Origin: Theobroma cacao
Taxonomy: Eukaryota; Streptophyta; Magnoliopsida; Malvales; Malvaceae
DNA: 64,000 nucleotides
Assembly: GCF_000208745.1 (NCBI RefSeq)
Contig: NC_030853.1
Location: 4,280,019 to 4,344,018, forward strand
Direction: 5' to 3'
Shown here: positions 23,363 through 36,568 of the stretch, in pieces
How positions within the stretch are numbered: position 1 is the first letter of the stretch
How the letters are laid out: each line of letters begins with the position of its first letter
Made by a program: the position numbers and the translations under genes
The notes under the pieces: model-generated
The model's database searches: none
Told to the model about the DNA's origin: nothing
Seen by the model: only the letters and a program-made list of their open reading frames with translations

Positions 23363-26300
23363 TGTCAATTTTGCACATGCAATTATACGTATCGAACAAG
23401 TAATATAGACAGTAAGTCCATACTATGGTTCCCATAAGGATTTGTTTCTAAAGTTTCACTACGTACTAAAATTATATAACAAATTAATTTTATTTAAACA
23501 ATTTGAAAATTAAAAAGCTAATCAAAGACAAAATTAAAAAAAATTAAATTAACTAGAAAAAATTAAATATGTTGAGAAAAACAGTAAATTAAAGACCTAG
23601 GATGGTTTCATACAATATTTCATCTGATACTAGCTTTTCTTGTTATTTATCTTTCTTGGGTGGTTTTACTAACCTAGAATCCAAAGTTATGGACAAGTCT
23701 CCATTCAGATACTTGTACAAATACCTAACTTAATTAGTTCACTATATGTCTATAGAAATAAATTAAATTAAGTTCATTAAGCAAGTGTCCTAATTTGGCC
23801 ATGTATGACAATTGGCGTATGTCTACTCGAATAGCAAATTAGATCACCTAAGTGACGTGAACATACACTACTCAAATCTTTGTCCAACCTAAAATCCCTT
23901 TGTCAAGTTTCAATTAGATTCACAGATCAATGAATTATTGATCAGGCAATTAAAGGCATTAAGAAAAAATTTGACTAAGTAAAATGATACCCATTCATGA
24001 TAATTAACAGAAAACAAGTATTTAGACTACATGTTGAAATCCACCATAATCCTAGATAAGCAAATTAGTTCATAATATCTAAATAAAGCATTATCTAAAG
24101 AAATTTAGCCATGAATTCAAAACAAGAAAATAAGAATAACACAAAAGAGAGAAATAAACTAATGTCGAATCTTGGTAAATTTCAAAAACCTCTCAAATGC
24201 TCTTGAATTTTTGCTTGATTCTTAGTTCTAATTCTCTAGAAAGCTACTGCTATTCTCCTCTCTAAATACTTTTAAAAAGTCCCTCAAATATGTGCAAGAT
24301 GTCTACTTTCCAATTTTCTGTCAAAAGTTTTAATTTTGGAAATCGGGGTGGCGCCGCTACCTTAACTTCTTGGCACCACGATGGTCTACTCTTGTCCATT
24401 TGTATAGTGCACCCCTCCAGCTTGGGATCATGGACATGATCCTCGCAATGTTGCGGCGGTAGTTCCTTCATGTAATGCCCCATATTTTGATATGTTGATT
24501 AATAGAACTTATTGGATATCAATTGAGGATGAATTAGTGATATAAAAAGTGATTCAAAAGTGAATCGATGCATAATAAGACATTTTGGGTGCCAAGGAGA
24601 TAAGTGAAAATTTTTGAAATAAAATAATATTAAAATATTAATATTTTATTGAGTGTCGAAATTTTTCATGAAGAAGGAGTATATGGTCAATCTAAGTGGG
24701 GGAGAAGAAGAATGAGGAAATTTCAGAGAAAAATGACATTAATGGGACCCACGTGTCTTTATTAAATAAAGCTAACGCGGGTAAGTAAATATTTAAATAT
24801 TTCGGTGATACCGCATTGAAGCATAAACTTGATATTTTATTGATAAAAGTGTTAAGGAAGAAAAGTGGAAAGAAATTGGAATTAAAAGATTGTGGGAGGA
24901 TACAATTAAAAAGGGTGAAAACCTTAGAAGGTAAAATGATAATTTTGACATTAAGTTGGTCAAAGCTTCCTTTGGAAGCTTTGACTCTTCATCCTTATCC
25001 CATGGCTGGTTTTTATCTCCAGCCACAAGATATTTTCTTCTTCTCCTCATGCTTCACGCCATTTTCAAGCTTTCATGCCAATTTCACCTTGCCACCATGC
25101 ATTTGAAAAGAAAAATGGCTTTGTTTTGCAAGGAAAACCGTATTCTTGAAAAGAAAATAGATGAGATCAGTTGAAAGAAAGGAGAAAGGAAAGAAACAAA
25201 GGAAGAAAAAAAGCTTGATTTTGGTGATTCAAGCAAGGAAAGGTAAGGATTCTTGTTTTTGGCTTGAGTAATCTTTGAAAATGAGTTAGTGACTAAGAGA
25301 AACGTCTTGTGGCAACAAAGATTGGCTTGATTGGAGAAAAAATAGGTGACATACATGCCAATAAACCCGTGGGTACATGATGGACTCAAAGTGGAAAAGG
25401 AAAGCAGTAAGCTTAACATTATGGTTTAAAGCCTACAGTTAGTTGAATATTGTGAGGAATTATGGTTGTTGAAAGGATCTATTTGCATAAGCTAGTTGAA
25501 AATTGTTAAGTTTGTATGGCATGTTGTTTGAAAGAAATGAAAAAGGAATATTGTGGATGGAGAATTGAGAAACAAAGTATTGAAAGTTAGATAGATAATG
25601 ATGCATATAAACTCGAAAATAATTGAGTAAAAGTGAGAATGATTGTTGCTGCCATATAAGTAGTTTATGTTGAGAAATATATGACGAATTTGAATAAAGA
25701 TCATTGGAAAGGTTGAAATGGGCACTTGATGTTATAAACAAGTTGCCAATACTTATAATTTAAAGAATTATGCAAGCAAAGGATAAAGGCAACTTTGGTA
25801 AAAATGTGTCAAGATGTATATGAATATGCAATGTTAAGTAAGGAAAAGTGGTGATTCTAGCATAGTATGAGTTATTAACATGATGGTAATGTTTCAATAA
25901 GGAGGAAAATGGGAACGATAAACACTAAGATTATTGAATTTGGATTGTTGCTAGGAAGTATATAAGTAGAAAAGTTTACCATGGCGGCGTGCCGGGTGAA
26001 GTAATGAGTGACTGGCAAGTAGAAATAGCTATATACGCACCTAAATCAATAGCAACGAAGCATCCCACTATTGTAAGGTGAGTGGGGGGTGCCTATTTCA
26101 AAATTTCCATAACTATATAATGTTATACGTTTTATAAACGTTGCCAGATTTCATTAGATACAATTGTGGAAAGCATGAGCTGTTAGCCTCGATAGGAGAT
26201 TTCTAAATGGATTTACAATGATTTATACGCTGTTATTGTGGAAAGCATGAGCTGGTAGAACTCGTAGGAAATTGTGGATGCAAGTTGTTTTGAAAATTGT

Positions 26301-28341
26301 TTTAGATATATCTATAGATGAGCTATATACGTAAAGTGTTTTAAAAACCGGGAAACCAGCATTTTATATTGTTTTGCCTTCAAAATCTGTTCCTTGTATC
26401 TGTGGGTGATATGCATAGTTTAAATAAAATAGTTAAATGATTTAAAATGCAAGTTTTGAACATCGGTTTTAGTCCGATCTTTGAATAAAAGAATACACCA
26501 TGCCTTTTTATGTGTAAAGTAATTTGAAAGGTTATTGAACCTTGGTTTCAAATAGTTTTAAGCGAAAGACTTGGAAACCTTAATTTGATTTTTGAAAATG
26601 GTTTTGACAAACCAAGTGCATCGAGAGTAGGCCAACTGTCACTTCAGTTAATTGTGACCCTCGTGCACGAGTGAGCTATAGCTAAAGAACCTTTAAGTCA
26701 CTGACGGGCAGTTAGGCGTGGCAGGGGCCACGACCTGTGATATGTATACGTGGCTAGGCCACAAGTGACCCCGATTGAGTAAGACTCTCGGATGTGAGCG
26801 GTATCGACCGCTTGATTCTCTAATGTCAGCCAACATCGTGGAGACTACCATGGCTATGGGAATCCGATGGAGTAAGACTCTCGGATTGTTATTATGTGGA
26901 AGTGGGTCCACTTGTTGATATTATACTTTCCAACTCGAAAGTCTTGTGAGTTTTTAACGTGTGCTCTCTTGCATGGTGGACAATTAAGATTTTCTCTGTA
27001 GCACCCATTGTTTAAATAAAAGCTTTAAGTGCTTACTTGACAAACATGAGTTGATTTAGGTGGCCGTACACTTTGATTTCTTTACATGCCACACATTTTG
27101 GGATGTGCTTATCTTTATATTGTATTTCATATTTTGATGGCAATGATGTTTCCGGTGATTAAAACTCTTTCTATTACACTTATTTTCGGCATTGTTTTGC
27201 CAAAGAAAGCATTGTATTATGATTTTACGATATTATTTTTACAAGGAACAAATATTCTCATTGTGGTTTGGTTTATAAGATTTGTATTTTATATTCTGGT
27301 TTTATCATTCAAATGATCAGCTTATTGCTTGTTTCCTATCTTCTCCTTGCTCACGAAGTCGATGATCAGTAAGTCTGTGAGACTCACCCCCTTATTTCCC
27401 TTTTGCAAATAGTGATTGGCCTAGCGTGAAGTCATCGGCACTTATGGTCCATCACAAATAGGTAAAAGCATCTCATAGCAATTCATTCCAAGTCACTCTA
27501 CTGTTAGAGGTCGAGTCGTAGCATTTTGTTTATTTAATTGTAAATGGATAATGGCCTTGGTACAAGTATTAAATTGGAGATTTTAGACTTTATTGTATAT
27601 ACTTATGAGTATATGTTTTAAAGATTGAATTGATTATTATAATTGTGGTTCAAGTTATGATACGAAAGTATATGGTTTTAGCACTAATATGGATTGGTGA
27701 ATGAACATAGTGCATTATCGGGAATCTCTAATAAGGCTTGTTTGGGACTTGGCGGGTTCTCTTGAAGGTCTCGAACGTCGGTAACGGTTGAGGAGCGGTT
27801 GTTACACTTCAGCACCACGGCCATGAGAAACTTCAAGCCATAGCCTCAGTCACCAGGCTGCCATATGTGAAGAATTGCATCTATCTATCATCTTCAGACA
27901 TTATTTTTACCTTGATCTGTTTTGAACTGAGCAAAGTGGTAAGCATGAAAATTGTAGCCCATTCTGTTATCTTTCAAATGAATGAAAAATCACATCAATT
28001 GTACTTCTACAGCTCAATTTATCTTTAAATTACTACAATATATATGAGTGACACCTTCACCATACTTGTGTTATCATAACTCAATTTCACTTTGCTCATC
28101 ACATATCTTGCACAAAACCATGAGAGAAATCGAAATTAACTCTTCTTAAAGTAAATTAAAAACAAAATAAAGTAAAATTGAATTAAAACAACTTAATTTA
28201 ACTATTCAACATGTAATCTAACTTACATTAGAAAAACACCTAAAATGCTAAAATCTGAACCTAAAAACTCAATAGTATAGCTATGAAAGCCCCCAAAATG
28301 TGTCAAAATAATTCTATATAATAGAGTTATCATACCCCCAA
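23363..28341 (-). mobile_element. Athila-like 3' LTR, split by a solo LTR
   Basis: The left edge TGTCAATTTTGCAC interrupts the integrase remnant. The right edge is TATAATAGAGTTATCA, the complement of TGATAACTC, followed by a polypurine tract. Removing the insert at 24471-27806 leaves about 1.64 kb, the same size as the 5' LTR at 15055. GC-rich words (GGTGGCGCCGCTACC, GGCACCACGATGG) lie near 24345-24385. Confidence 0.8.
24471..27806 (+). mobile_element. Solo Ty3 LTR, 3,336 bp, TSD CTTCA
   Basis: It begins TGTAATGCCCCATATTTTG and ends GCGGTTGTTACA, with perfect CTTCA duplications at 24466-24470 and 27807-27811. It holds a 27-bp hairpin at 24959-24985. Its 5' part resembles, in reverse, the right part of the LTR at 41558-44629. 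None of the short frames inside (24793, 24816, 25084, 25460, 26693, 27086) shows a domain. Confidence 0.92.
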
Positions 28342-28365
28342 ACTTAAAATTTTGCTAGTTCTCGA
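28342..28365 (-). promoter_or_regulatory. Polypurine tract of the Athila-like element
   Basis: The minus strand reads AAGTTTGGGGGTA directly before the LTR start TGATAACTC. Confidence 0.75.
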
Positions 28366-28526
28366 GCAAAACAAAGAACAAAATGCAATAACAAAAATAA
28401 AGAAAACATTTAACTAGAGTTTAATTGCACCATTTCATTAATTACCTTTAATATCCCCAAAAGTTACTCCATATTTATAACTCTAATCCACATACAAATA
28501 TTATTCAAGTTCATGTCTATTAGAAG
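28366..28526 (-). mobile_element. Athila-like internal non-coding sequence, left part
   Basis: This is the sequence between the polypurine tract and the inserted Sirevirus-like element. It resumes at 39197. Confidence 0.55.
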
Positions 28527-30169
28527 TGTTAGCTTTATAATAATGAGAAAAATATCTAAAAGGGGGGTGAATTGGATTTTTAAAAATTCTTTTCAACAAA
28601 TTTAAACTTTTTATGACGGTAAGTTTGAAAACAAGTTTCTCAAATTTGTTTTCACTTTAAAATATGCCAAAAATAATTTAAGCAAAGTAATGACCAAACA
28701 AGTTGAAAATAAATTTTCAAACTCTTTCAGTCAAAATGCACTAGTGTAAAATTTTAATAACTTCCAATCAAGTCAAGCTAAAAATAATTTTCATAAATTT
28801 GTTTTTCTATCAAATTGTGTCAATAATAATTTGAAGAGTAAATTAAGGAATAAACAAGTTAAGAAAAATTTTGATAAATTCTTTAATGGAAATGCATAAA
28901 TTCGAGAAGTGAAAATAAAGAGAGAAGACACAATATCTTTATAAAAGTTCGACTTCCTTGCCTACGCCTTCTTCTTTAGCTCACTAAGGAATTTCAAATC
29001 CACTATGAAAGATACTTTTTAAGGCTTAAGCATAACCTTTACAATACCTTTCAAGGATCAAGCATAAGCTCTCAATACAATGCCTTTTATGGATCAAGCC
29101 CAACCTTCATAATGCCTTTTAAAAGCTAAGGCACAACCTTTTCTCTCTTACAATTTTGAATAGCAAGGATACCTCTAGAAAGTGGGTTTTGCTAAGTAAG
29201 TATAATGCAGGAAGAGTGTGATGAGTATAAAAATACGTACAAAAGATACGAATGAAGGCACAAAGGAATTATAGCACAAGAAAGTTTAAAAGCTTGGTGG
29301 AAGAATGTGAATTGCTTGCTCTAGCTTGGTTTTTCTTTATTTCTTCTCTTTCTCTTCATAGGATTTGATACTTGAGTATTTGATGTTTTTCTCCACTCTT
29401 TTTACCTTGTAAATGTGTTGGAGAAGTCCTTTTGTAGTTGAAGAAGCTTTGGAGCCATTGGAGAAGGTTTGGTGAAGAAAATTGCCCTTTTTCCTTTGAT
29501 TTTCATGTGTAAGGACTAGTTCTAGACCAAATGTATCCATACATTTTGGAAACGTATCCATGCAGTTTGGAATGGAATGTATCAATACATTTTAGGTAGA
29601 ACCATTCTATTTTAAATGTATTGATACTTTTGACCAAAGTATCAATCATCATAGCTTCAAACATAGAAAATTCTTCTTTTTGAACCTAATTTGATGTCAA
29701 ATATGTGGACATTTCAAAGTCAAATCCAAGGGAGGTTTAAAACTAATTTAAACAAGTTTAAAGCCTATTCCAACAAGTTCAAGAATCATTAAAGGAATTT
29801 TCAAAACTCATTCAAGTAATTTTGAAACTTTTCACATGGAAACACTTAGGCTCTTCAAAACTTATTTAAAAAAGTTTAAAAACTATTCAAGCAAGTTCAA
29901 AAACTAATTCAAACAACTTTAAAAATTATTCAAACAAGTTCGAAGATCATTAAGTAGTTTTTGATCACTTTTCTCATGGAAACACTTAAGCACTTCAAAA
30001 GTTAATGTTTATCATTAATAAATTAAGTTCAAAAATATTTTCAAACAACTTCAAAAATTATTCAAACAAGTTCAAGGATCACTCAAAGAAGTTCAAAGAT
30101 CATTGAAGCAATTTTGATCACTTTTGTCATTTCAAAACTATAATAATTTTAAACCTGATAAAGCTAACA
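28527..30169 (-). mobile_element. 3' LTR of the Sirevirus-like element
   Basis: It reads TGTTAGCTTTATAATAATG ... GATAAAGCTAACA, 1,643 bp. The minus strand carries AATTCACCCCCCTTTTAG near its end, as other Sirevirus-like LTRs do. AATGTATCGATACATT-like words lie at 29529-29650. Confidence 0.88.
29529..29650. repeat. AATGTATCGATACATT word array, 3' LTR copy
   Basis: Variants start at about 29530, 29551, 29577, 29614 and 29635. Intra-pair spacing is 21 bp (29530/29551 and 29614/29635). The matching set in the other LTR is at 38572-38668. Confidence 0.85.
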
Positions 30170-32583
30170 ATCTCCTCCTTTTTGATATCACAAAACTTTG
30201 AGCAAAATTTGCTTGTAAAGAAATACTCCCCCTAAGTTTAATCATGACTTACTTTGATTTGAAATTTTAACCTTTTATAAAACTTTGAGAAGAGTTAAAA
30301 TATTTTACTTGTAAGAAAAATACTCCCTGTTAAGTTTAATCATGAAATACTTTAATTTGAAATGTTAAGCTTTTATAAATCTTCAAGAAGGGTTAAAATA
30401 CTTTGAAAGATTCGAAAACCGCCCTTCAATAGTTGCAAAGTTCAAAACTTGAGTCAAGCTACAAGATCAATCATTCCTTTTAGAAGATGCAAATTTTCTC
30501 AATATCTTTCCCCCTTTTTGTTACATCAAAAGGAAGATGGAAACACAATAAGCACAATTTTTGCAAAACACAATAAACATAATAAGGAATGTACAAATTG
30601 TTGAGAAAAAAAATGAATATTCAATAAGCACATTTATCACTAGAGCAATTGTGAAATATATGATACTACCAACATTCAACACAATACCAATTGTTAAATA
30701 TCAATATAAGGCTCAATACACCAATTGATAGATATAAGTAAAAGCTCCCCTTTGTAAGAGTAAATAATCACAAATCAATGGTGAGGGGTAAAACCATTTT
30801 AAAGCTCACTATATCCATTGGTAAAATACTAGTAATTAAAGGCTCCCCTATTTTTAGAAGGACATTAACCATACCAAGCATATCAATTTGTTAATTGCGA
30901 AGCTCAAACACATTTAAGAAGGATTAAAAATAATTTAAAGCTCAAGTGAGAAGAGAAAATATAAAGCTTGATGCTAATTTAAGGCTAGATACCAATTGAG
31001 TAAGCTTAAAGCTTGATATCAATATTTTGAAATGAACATAAAAACTTGATATCAATTGTTGATCTCAACATTACCAATTACGGAGTCAAAGGATATTACC
31101 AATATTGAAAGACATCAAATGTTGGATTCGCACCACAACTTGTTAAAGATATCAAGTGCTAATGACACCAATTGTGATTGAAAGAAACATGGGACAATGC
31201 ATATGTAAAAATCAATGATAAACTCCCCCTTAAGAAATCATAAGATCAACACCAATTATTAGGAGAAATATGATGAGCTTACAATAATTGAGTATTCACG
31301 TAGATATTCAATATGTTCATCTAATACTCAACTATTCATGGAACTACATAAGTGTCAGCATTTAAGTAGATGTTCAACATATGCATCAATTACTCATATT
31401 TTTCAAGACGTTTATGCAATTAGTTCCAATACATGTCCAAGGCATTATTAGTCACCAAGCATCATTTAGCATTCTCAATTTTCATCAAGCATTATCCATC
31501 ATTGAATACCATCAAGCATTCATTATGTATTCTCAATCATTATCATCATCATCATCAAGAAAGTATTACCAATCAATATCAAGCAATTATTACTAAAGAA
31601 ATCTCCAATTCATATGAAAATGGCAACTCAAAGAGAAATTCCATATCAAAAGAATATCATCATTTAGCACTATTAATCATCATGAATTATTCATATAGCA
31701 AGCATTCTTCCAAATCATTGTCAAGTAAGCATTTCAAGAAATATTCTCCAAATTATATATGAAACTATCAATTCAAGGAGAATTTTCACATCAAGAAGAT
31801 ATCATTATCAATGAAGCATTACCAATGCATTTTACAATTGTTGCAATCATGTAAGAGAATATTATGATCAAGTAAGCACAAGCATGACTACAAGAAATGA
31901 TATGGTTATCTTCATTAATCATGATTCCAATTTGTTTCATGAAATGCAAGTATAATTTTACTTTTCCAAAAAAAAAAACATATACCCATTAAAAAGTATG
32001 CAATCATTAAAGATCAAGGTACATGTTATTTCTCAATAATCTTCATAATTCATGAGTGATACCAATTGTTATAAAATATTGAAAGTAAAGCACTCAACTC
32101 ATGAATATATTCAAAGTGAACATCCAAGTATAAATGAATACCGATTGTCAAGATTTAAGAAATGAGAACTCAATCTAAACACATTAGGCATCCATTTCAA
32201 ACTCAAGCTATAGGTCATATTTCATTTAAAGTTCTAAGTCATTAAAGGATAAGCTATAAGCTAAACTGACCAATTGACGTGCATCCACTTTTTAGGTCAT
32301 GTATACAATAAAGCTCATGGAAGACATAGTCAACATTCAAGCACACATTTAAGAAATATTTTAACTATGTCAACACACAATATATTTCATGATCAAACTT
32401 GACTAAGTTATGAAATTAAGCACTAGTAGTAGTTTGATCTCTTAAGTCAAATCTTTAGACTTCCTTCAGTAAGGTCAAGCAAAATTAAAAATCATCTAAG
32501 CATGTAACTTGACCAAAATAATAGATGAACCAAAAATATTTTTCATTAAGTTCAAAGAGTTTATCATGATCAATTTCATATGC
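30170..32583 (-). other. Sirevirus-like internal non-coding region with repeated polypurine and PBS-like words
   Basis: No coding similarity was found. Reading the minus strand, GGGGGAGT-type purine boxes occur at about 30170-30184, 30225-30236, 30321-30332, 30508-30520 and 31221-31234. The word ACCAATTG or ACCGATTG (minus CAATTGGT) recurs near 30687, 30720, 30991, 31073, 31167, 31251, 32061, 32140 and 32269, and often extends to a copy of the LTR-end/primer-binding junction. The short frames at 31381 and 31433 are chance. Confidence 0.65.
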
Positions 32584-32588
32584 ATAAT

Positions 32589-34107
32589 TGATAACTCTAT
32601 GATATAGAGTTATTTGAGCTTAATTTTGATAGTAATTTAGCTTAGTTCTTGTAGTAATGCATATAAATTAGTGGATTTTATTTAATTATTTTAAATTAGT
32701 TATTTTAGGTTAGTCAATCTAATCTTAGTTAAATTTATGTTTAATTTGGTGTTAATATGGTTAAGATAGGTTGTTATTGATTTATTTGTGCTTTTGTAGG
32801 TGTTTGATGAAAGAAGAATTTTAGTGAAAGAAGGAGACCAATTTTAAGGTGCAGATTTCCAATGCACATGTTTTGATATTTTGGTCATTACTTTCTCTAC
32901 AGAGCTCCAAATGAAGCGATTCTTTGACCATTGGAAAGACAAGAGAAAAATCTACAACTTTTATGTTTACACTTACCCAGTTCGGCTTGGAAGGTGGTCA
33001 AAAATCTTGTCAAAGTTGAAGTATTGCAGCAGTCCTAGAACATTTACGATTTTGTTATTTAATTGGGTAAAAATGTGACTCACATAGTCCGATAAGGAAA
33101 TCCCAACTAAAATTGACTTCTTTCTTCACCCAACTTGGCCTAACTTTAAAGCCTATAAAAATAACTTTTCGGAGGACTTAAAGAAAAAAGGAAGAAAACA
33201 ACATATTGACATTTGAGTGTCAAGCCACAGAGTCATTGAAGGAATTTGAAGGATTCAAGGAGATTTGGAGATCAAGAATACAATCCTTGGTTTTTTCTAT
33301 CTTTTTGTTATTCTTTTATTCCCTTGGTTTTAATGTTTAAAGTTTATTCAATGATAATGTATGACTTGATAGGGAACTAAGTTTTTAATCTAAGATTATG
33401 ATTGAACTCAATATGTAGTCTGAATTATTTATCTCTTATTTACTTATGTTTGATGGATTTAAGTTGTTTATTTTATTTTATTTCTTAATGCTTCTAATTG
33501 ACTGGCCACCAATTAGATTGAATTGAAAACCTAGGTTAAACCTTGATGAAGGAGATTTAGGTAGACCTTGAATAAAATAGTCTATGATTAAATACACTTA
33601 GTTCATTAGGTGGTTTGATTTGTATATATGGTAGACATACAGCTATAAGCCATACGTAGTTAAAATTAGAGCACAAACTTAATGAATCTTTCTTCAAATA
33701 TAACTTGCATAGACATATAGTAAATTAATAGGAAGAGGTATTTTTATGAGAAACTCGACAGAGACTTGTAAATAATTTAAAACTCTAGGTTAGCAACTTA
33801 ATCCATTAAATTGAGTTAAGAGAGAGAGATAATAATTAGATGAAGTATTGAGGGATATTATAATCTTAGGTTTGGTAATCACTCGAATTTAATAAAGTAA
33901 ATTTGCTAATAGATTTTAGATTAGTTATTAGTTTATTAGTTTAAAATCTTTTTTTTTTAATTTTAATTGTTTAGATAAAATTAGGGTGTGCTAATTTTAG
34001 TAGTTAGTAATAAGGATTAATTTAATTCTCTGTAGGATCGACACTCTACTCATCTCTACATTATCTTTGCGATATGTGCACTTGTGTGAGTAGAAAATTG
34101 AACAACA
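32589..34107 (+). mobile_element. Solo Athila-like LTR, 1,519 bp, TSD ATAAT
   Basis: It begins TGATAACTCTATGATATAG and ends GAACAACA, with perfect ATAAT duplications at 32584-32588 and 34108-34112. It inserted into the Sirevirus-like internal region. It includes a copy of the shared ACAACTTTTATGTTTAC module at about 32885-33030. Confidence 0.95.
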
Positions 34108-34112
34108 ATAAT

Positions 34113-36559
34113 CAAGGAGTCAATCTTGAAATAATCATTTAAGTGCAAACATAAAGCGTATTTCAAGAGTTGTTCCTAGACTAAGCTTTTGAACATTTCA
34201 ATTTTTCAGAAAACAATGATTTAATCAATATGAGCACATGACCATTTCATTCTCAAAAGATAATGTTTTCTATGTAAGCACATGACTAATAATAAGATCA
34301 ATAAATTCAAGCGTTTATGAACAATTTCCCATCTTTCAACAAGTTTTGCAATTTCAAGAACATATAGGTGCACCATATTATCATGAGAATGTTCATAATG
34401 CATGTTTTTAGGAACCAAGAATCATCTCTGGAAAGAAATTCATGGAACAATTTAGTACAATGGAAAAGAAGTGAAGTAATAAGGCATTTTAAGGCTTTAA
34501 AACTTATCCATTTTGGCTATTGGATGAAATGTATCAATATATTTTTATATTTATTGATTCTTGTTCTTACATGTATCGATGCATGAGCTGCTGTAGCTTA
34601 AGAAATAAGATTTTTTTTTTTACTTCCAAAAACTCGTGAAAGGTCTAGAATTGACTTTTGAGTAAAAATGAATTGAAATTTTTTTGTCAAAAACACTTGA
34701 AACATCATTTTGAACATGTATAGCCCAAGATTCTTCAATAAAAACATATGAAACCAAAATTTAGCTTTCAGTTTTTTTAATCTTTGCTCATTGTGCTCAA
34801 ACACTAAGAAGTTAGATAGCTCATTTAAAATTTATGCCTTTAATATGCTCAAGCATGCTCATTTTTCATCATGATGCATGAATATGATGTAAAAATTTAC
34901 AATACACATGTTAGGAACTGTTTAAGCATAAAATTTAGCATTTTCAACATTTTTCAGCATATGGACAAAAATGCCTTTGAGGTCATTCAAGCATTTAATC
35001 ATGCATACATTTGTAGCAAGAACAAGTTATAATATCATTTTCAACACAAGGCACACTCATTCAAGTTTTATATCATTGAAATCATTGTAACATCAAGGAT
35101 GACAAGCATTGCAAATAAATTAGCTCATTTTGCTTGAAAAATGGCATCAATGTCAAATTTTCATACTCAATATCATTCTGAAGAAAACCTTTTCAATCAA
35201 TTTCACAAATCATAAGAAAAATACGAAGTAAAAGAAATTTGTGAAATTTATATACATATATCAAACCAATTTTGCTCAAGCAAGCTATATCAACAAAATC
35301 AAGGAATTAATAAACCAATTTCAATCAAAGAGAACAAGAGGTTTTGCTAGAAAATCATTTGATAAAGATTTAATCTCTCTTTTCAAAATATTGCACATGA
35401 AACATATAAGGTTTGAGTTAAACATGCTTTATGTAAAATTTTGTGATCAATGTCACCCAAGTTTGTTCAATTATGCTTTAAATGATTTATGAAATGTGTA
35501 ATGAGTATAATGAATCATATTTATGTATACGAAGGGTCATTTCCAAATATCTAACAATTATGTACCAAAAATGCCCTTATTACCATTCAAACTTGCAAGT
35601 ATGCACATCCAATAAGAATAAGTTAATAAGTTTTTTCATCATGAAACAACCTTATTCAATTTATAAATCATGATAAGCTCAAGGATAGAAAGCATTTATG
35701 ATAAAGTTTGTTTTTGCCTAAAAAAAAACCAATTCAAGTAGTCACAACTTTCAAACTCATTATCAACCATCTTGAACAATTCAAACAAGTTCTAGAAACC
35801 AAGATTGTTTAAATGGTCAACTTATCTTAGTCACGAGGAAAAAAAAAATCAACTTTGCAAACTAAATTTTCCTTGTTTAGACTACTAGAATAGACAATTG
35901 TGCAAATCAATCTATTAACCACATTAGCCACTTCACATGCCATCAACATCAAACCTTTTATGCTTAAAGATGTGCTCAAAAATCATTTTTCCAAAAAAAT
36001 ATGAAATCAATTTCTCAAAACATGAGAAAATTATATCAAAACAATTTTCCACAATTAAGCAAAATCAATAAAACTTAAATATATATATAAAAAAAAGCAA
36101 TTTCCTCAAAAACAATTAATAACTTTTGGCATAAGCATGAGAATATATTCAAGATCAATCATAAGCACATATTCAATATTTAGGCTTATACTTCCTTCAA
36201 GATTATGCAATTTATAGCATGTATCATATCAAATCAAATTGCATAACCAAAATTTATCAATAAAGCTCAAGGAGAGTAGACAAATAATTATGCACTTAAT
36301 ATTCAAGCAAGAAAAGGCAATCAAATTTTCAATAAAGAAAAGCAAATAACTTGAGAAATCAAGCTAAGTCAATTCAATCAAAACAAAATAAAAGCAACCA
36401 ATCAAAGTTCACGATTTGGCAAATAAGAGACTTTTGGTAAAGAAATCATCCATTTTTCTTTATGTGTCTAGAAAGCTTTCAATCTTAAATAGTTTGTTTC
36501 TTCTTGCTCTAGCACACGTACAAGAGACATTCGCATTTAATTTTTGGTATCCAAATTTC
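34113..36559 (-). other. Sirevirus-like internal region, no coding potential seen
   Basis: AT-rich sequence between the solo LTR and the gag remnant. A pair of AATGTATCGATACATT-like words lies at about 34529 and 34568, so the LTR word also occurs inside the element. The open frames at 34221, 34368, 34598, 35241, 35482 and 36416 show no domain. Confidence 0.55.
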
Positions 36560-36568
36560 TTTGGATCT

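Noticed and set aside
24793..25106. Overlapping frames on both strands near 24.8-25.1 kb
   Set aside because: They sit inside a solo LTR defined by a perfect TSD and contain no domain.
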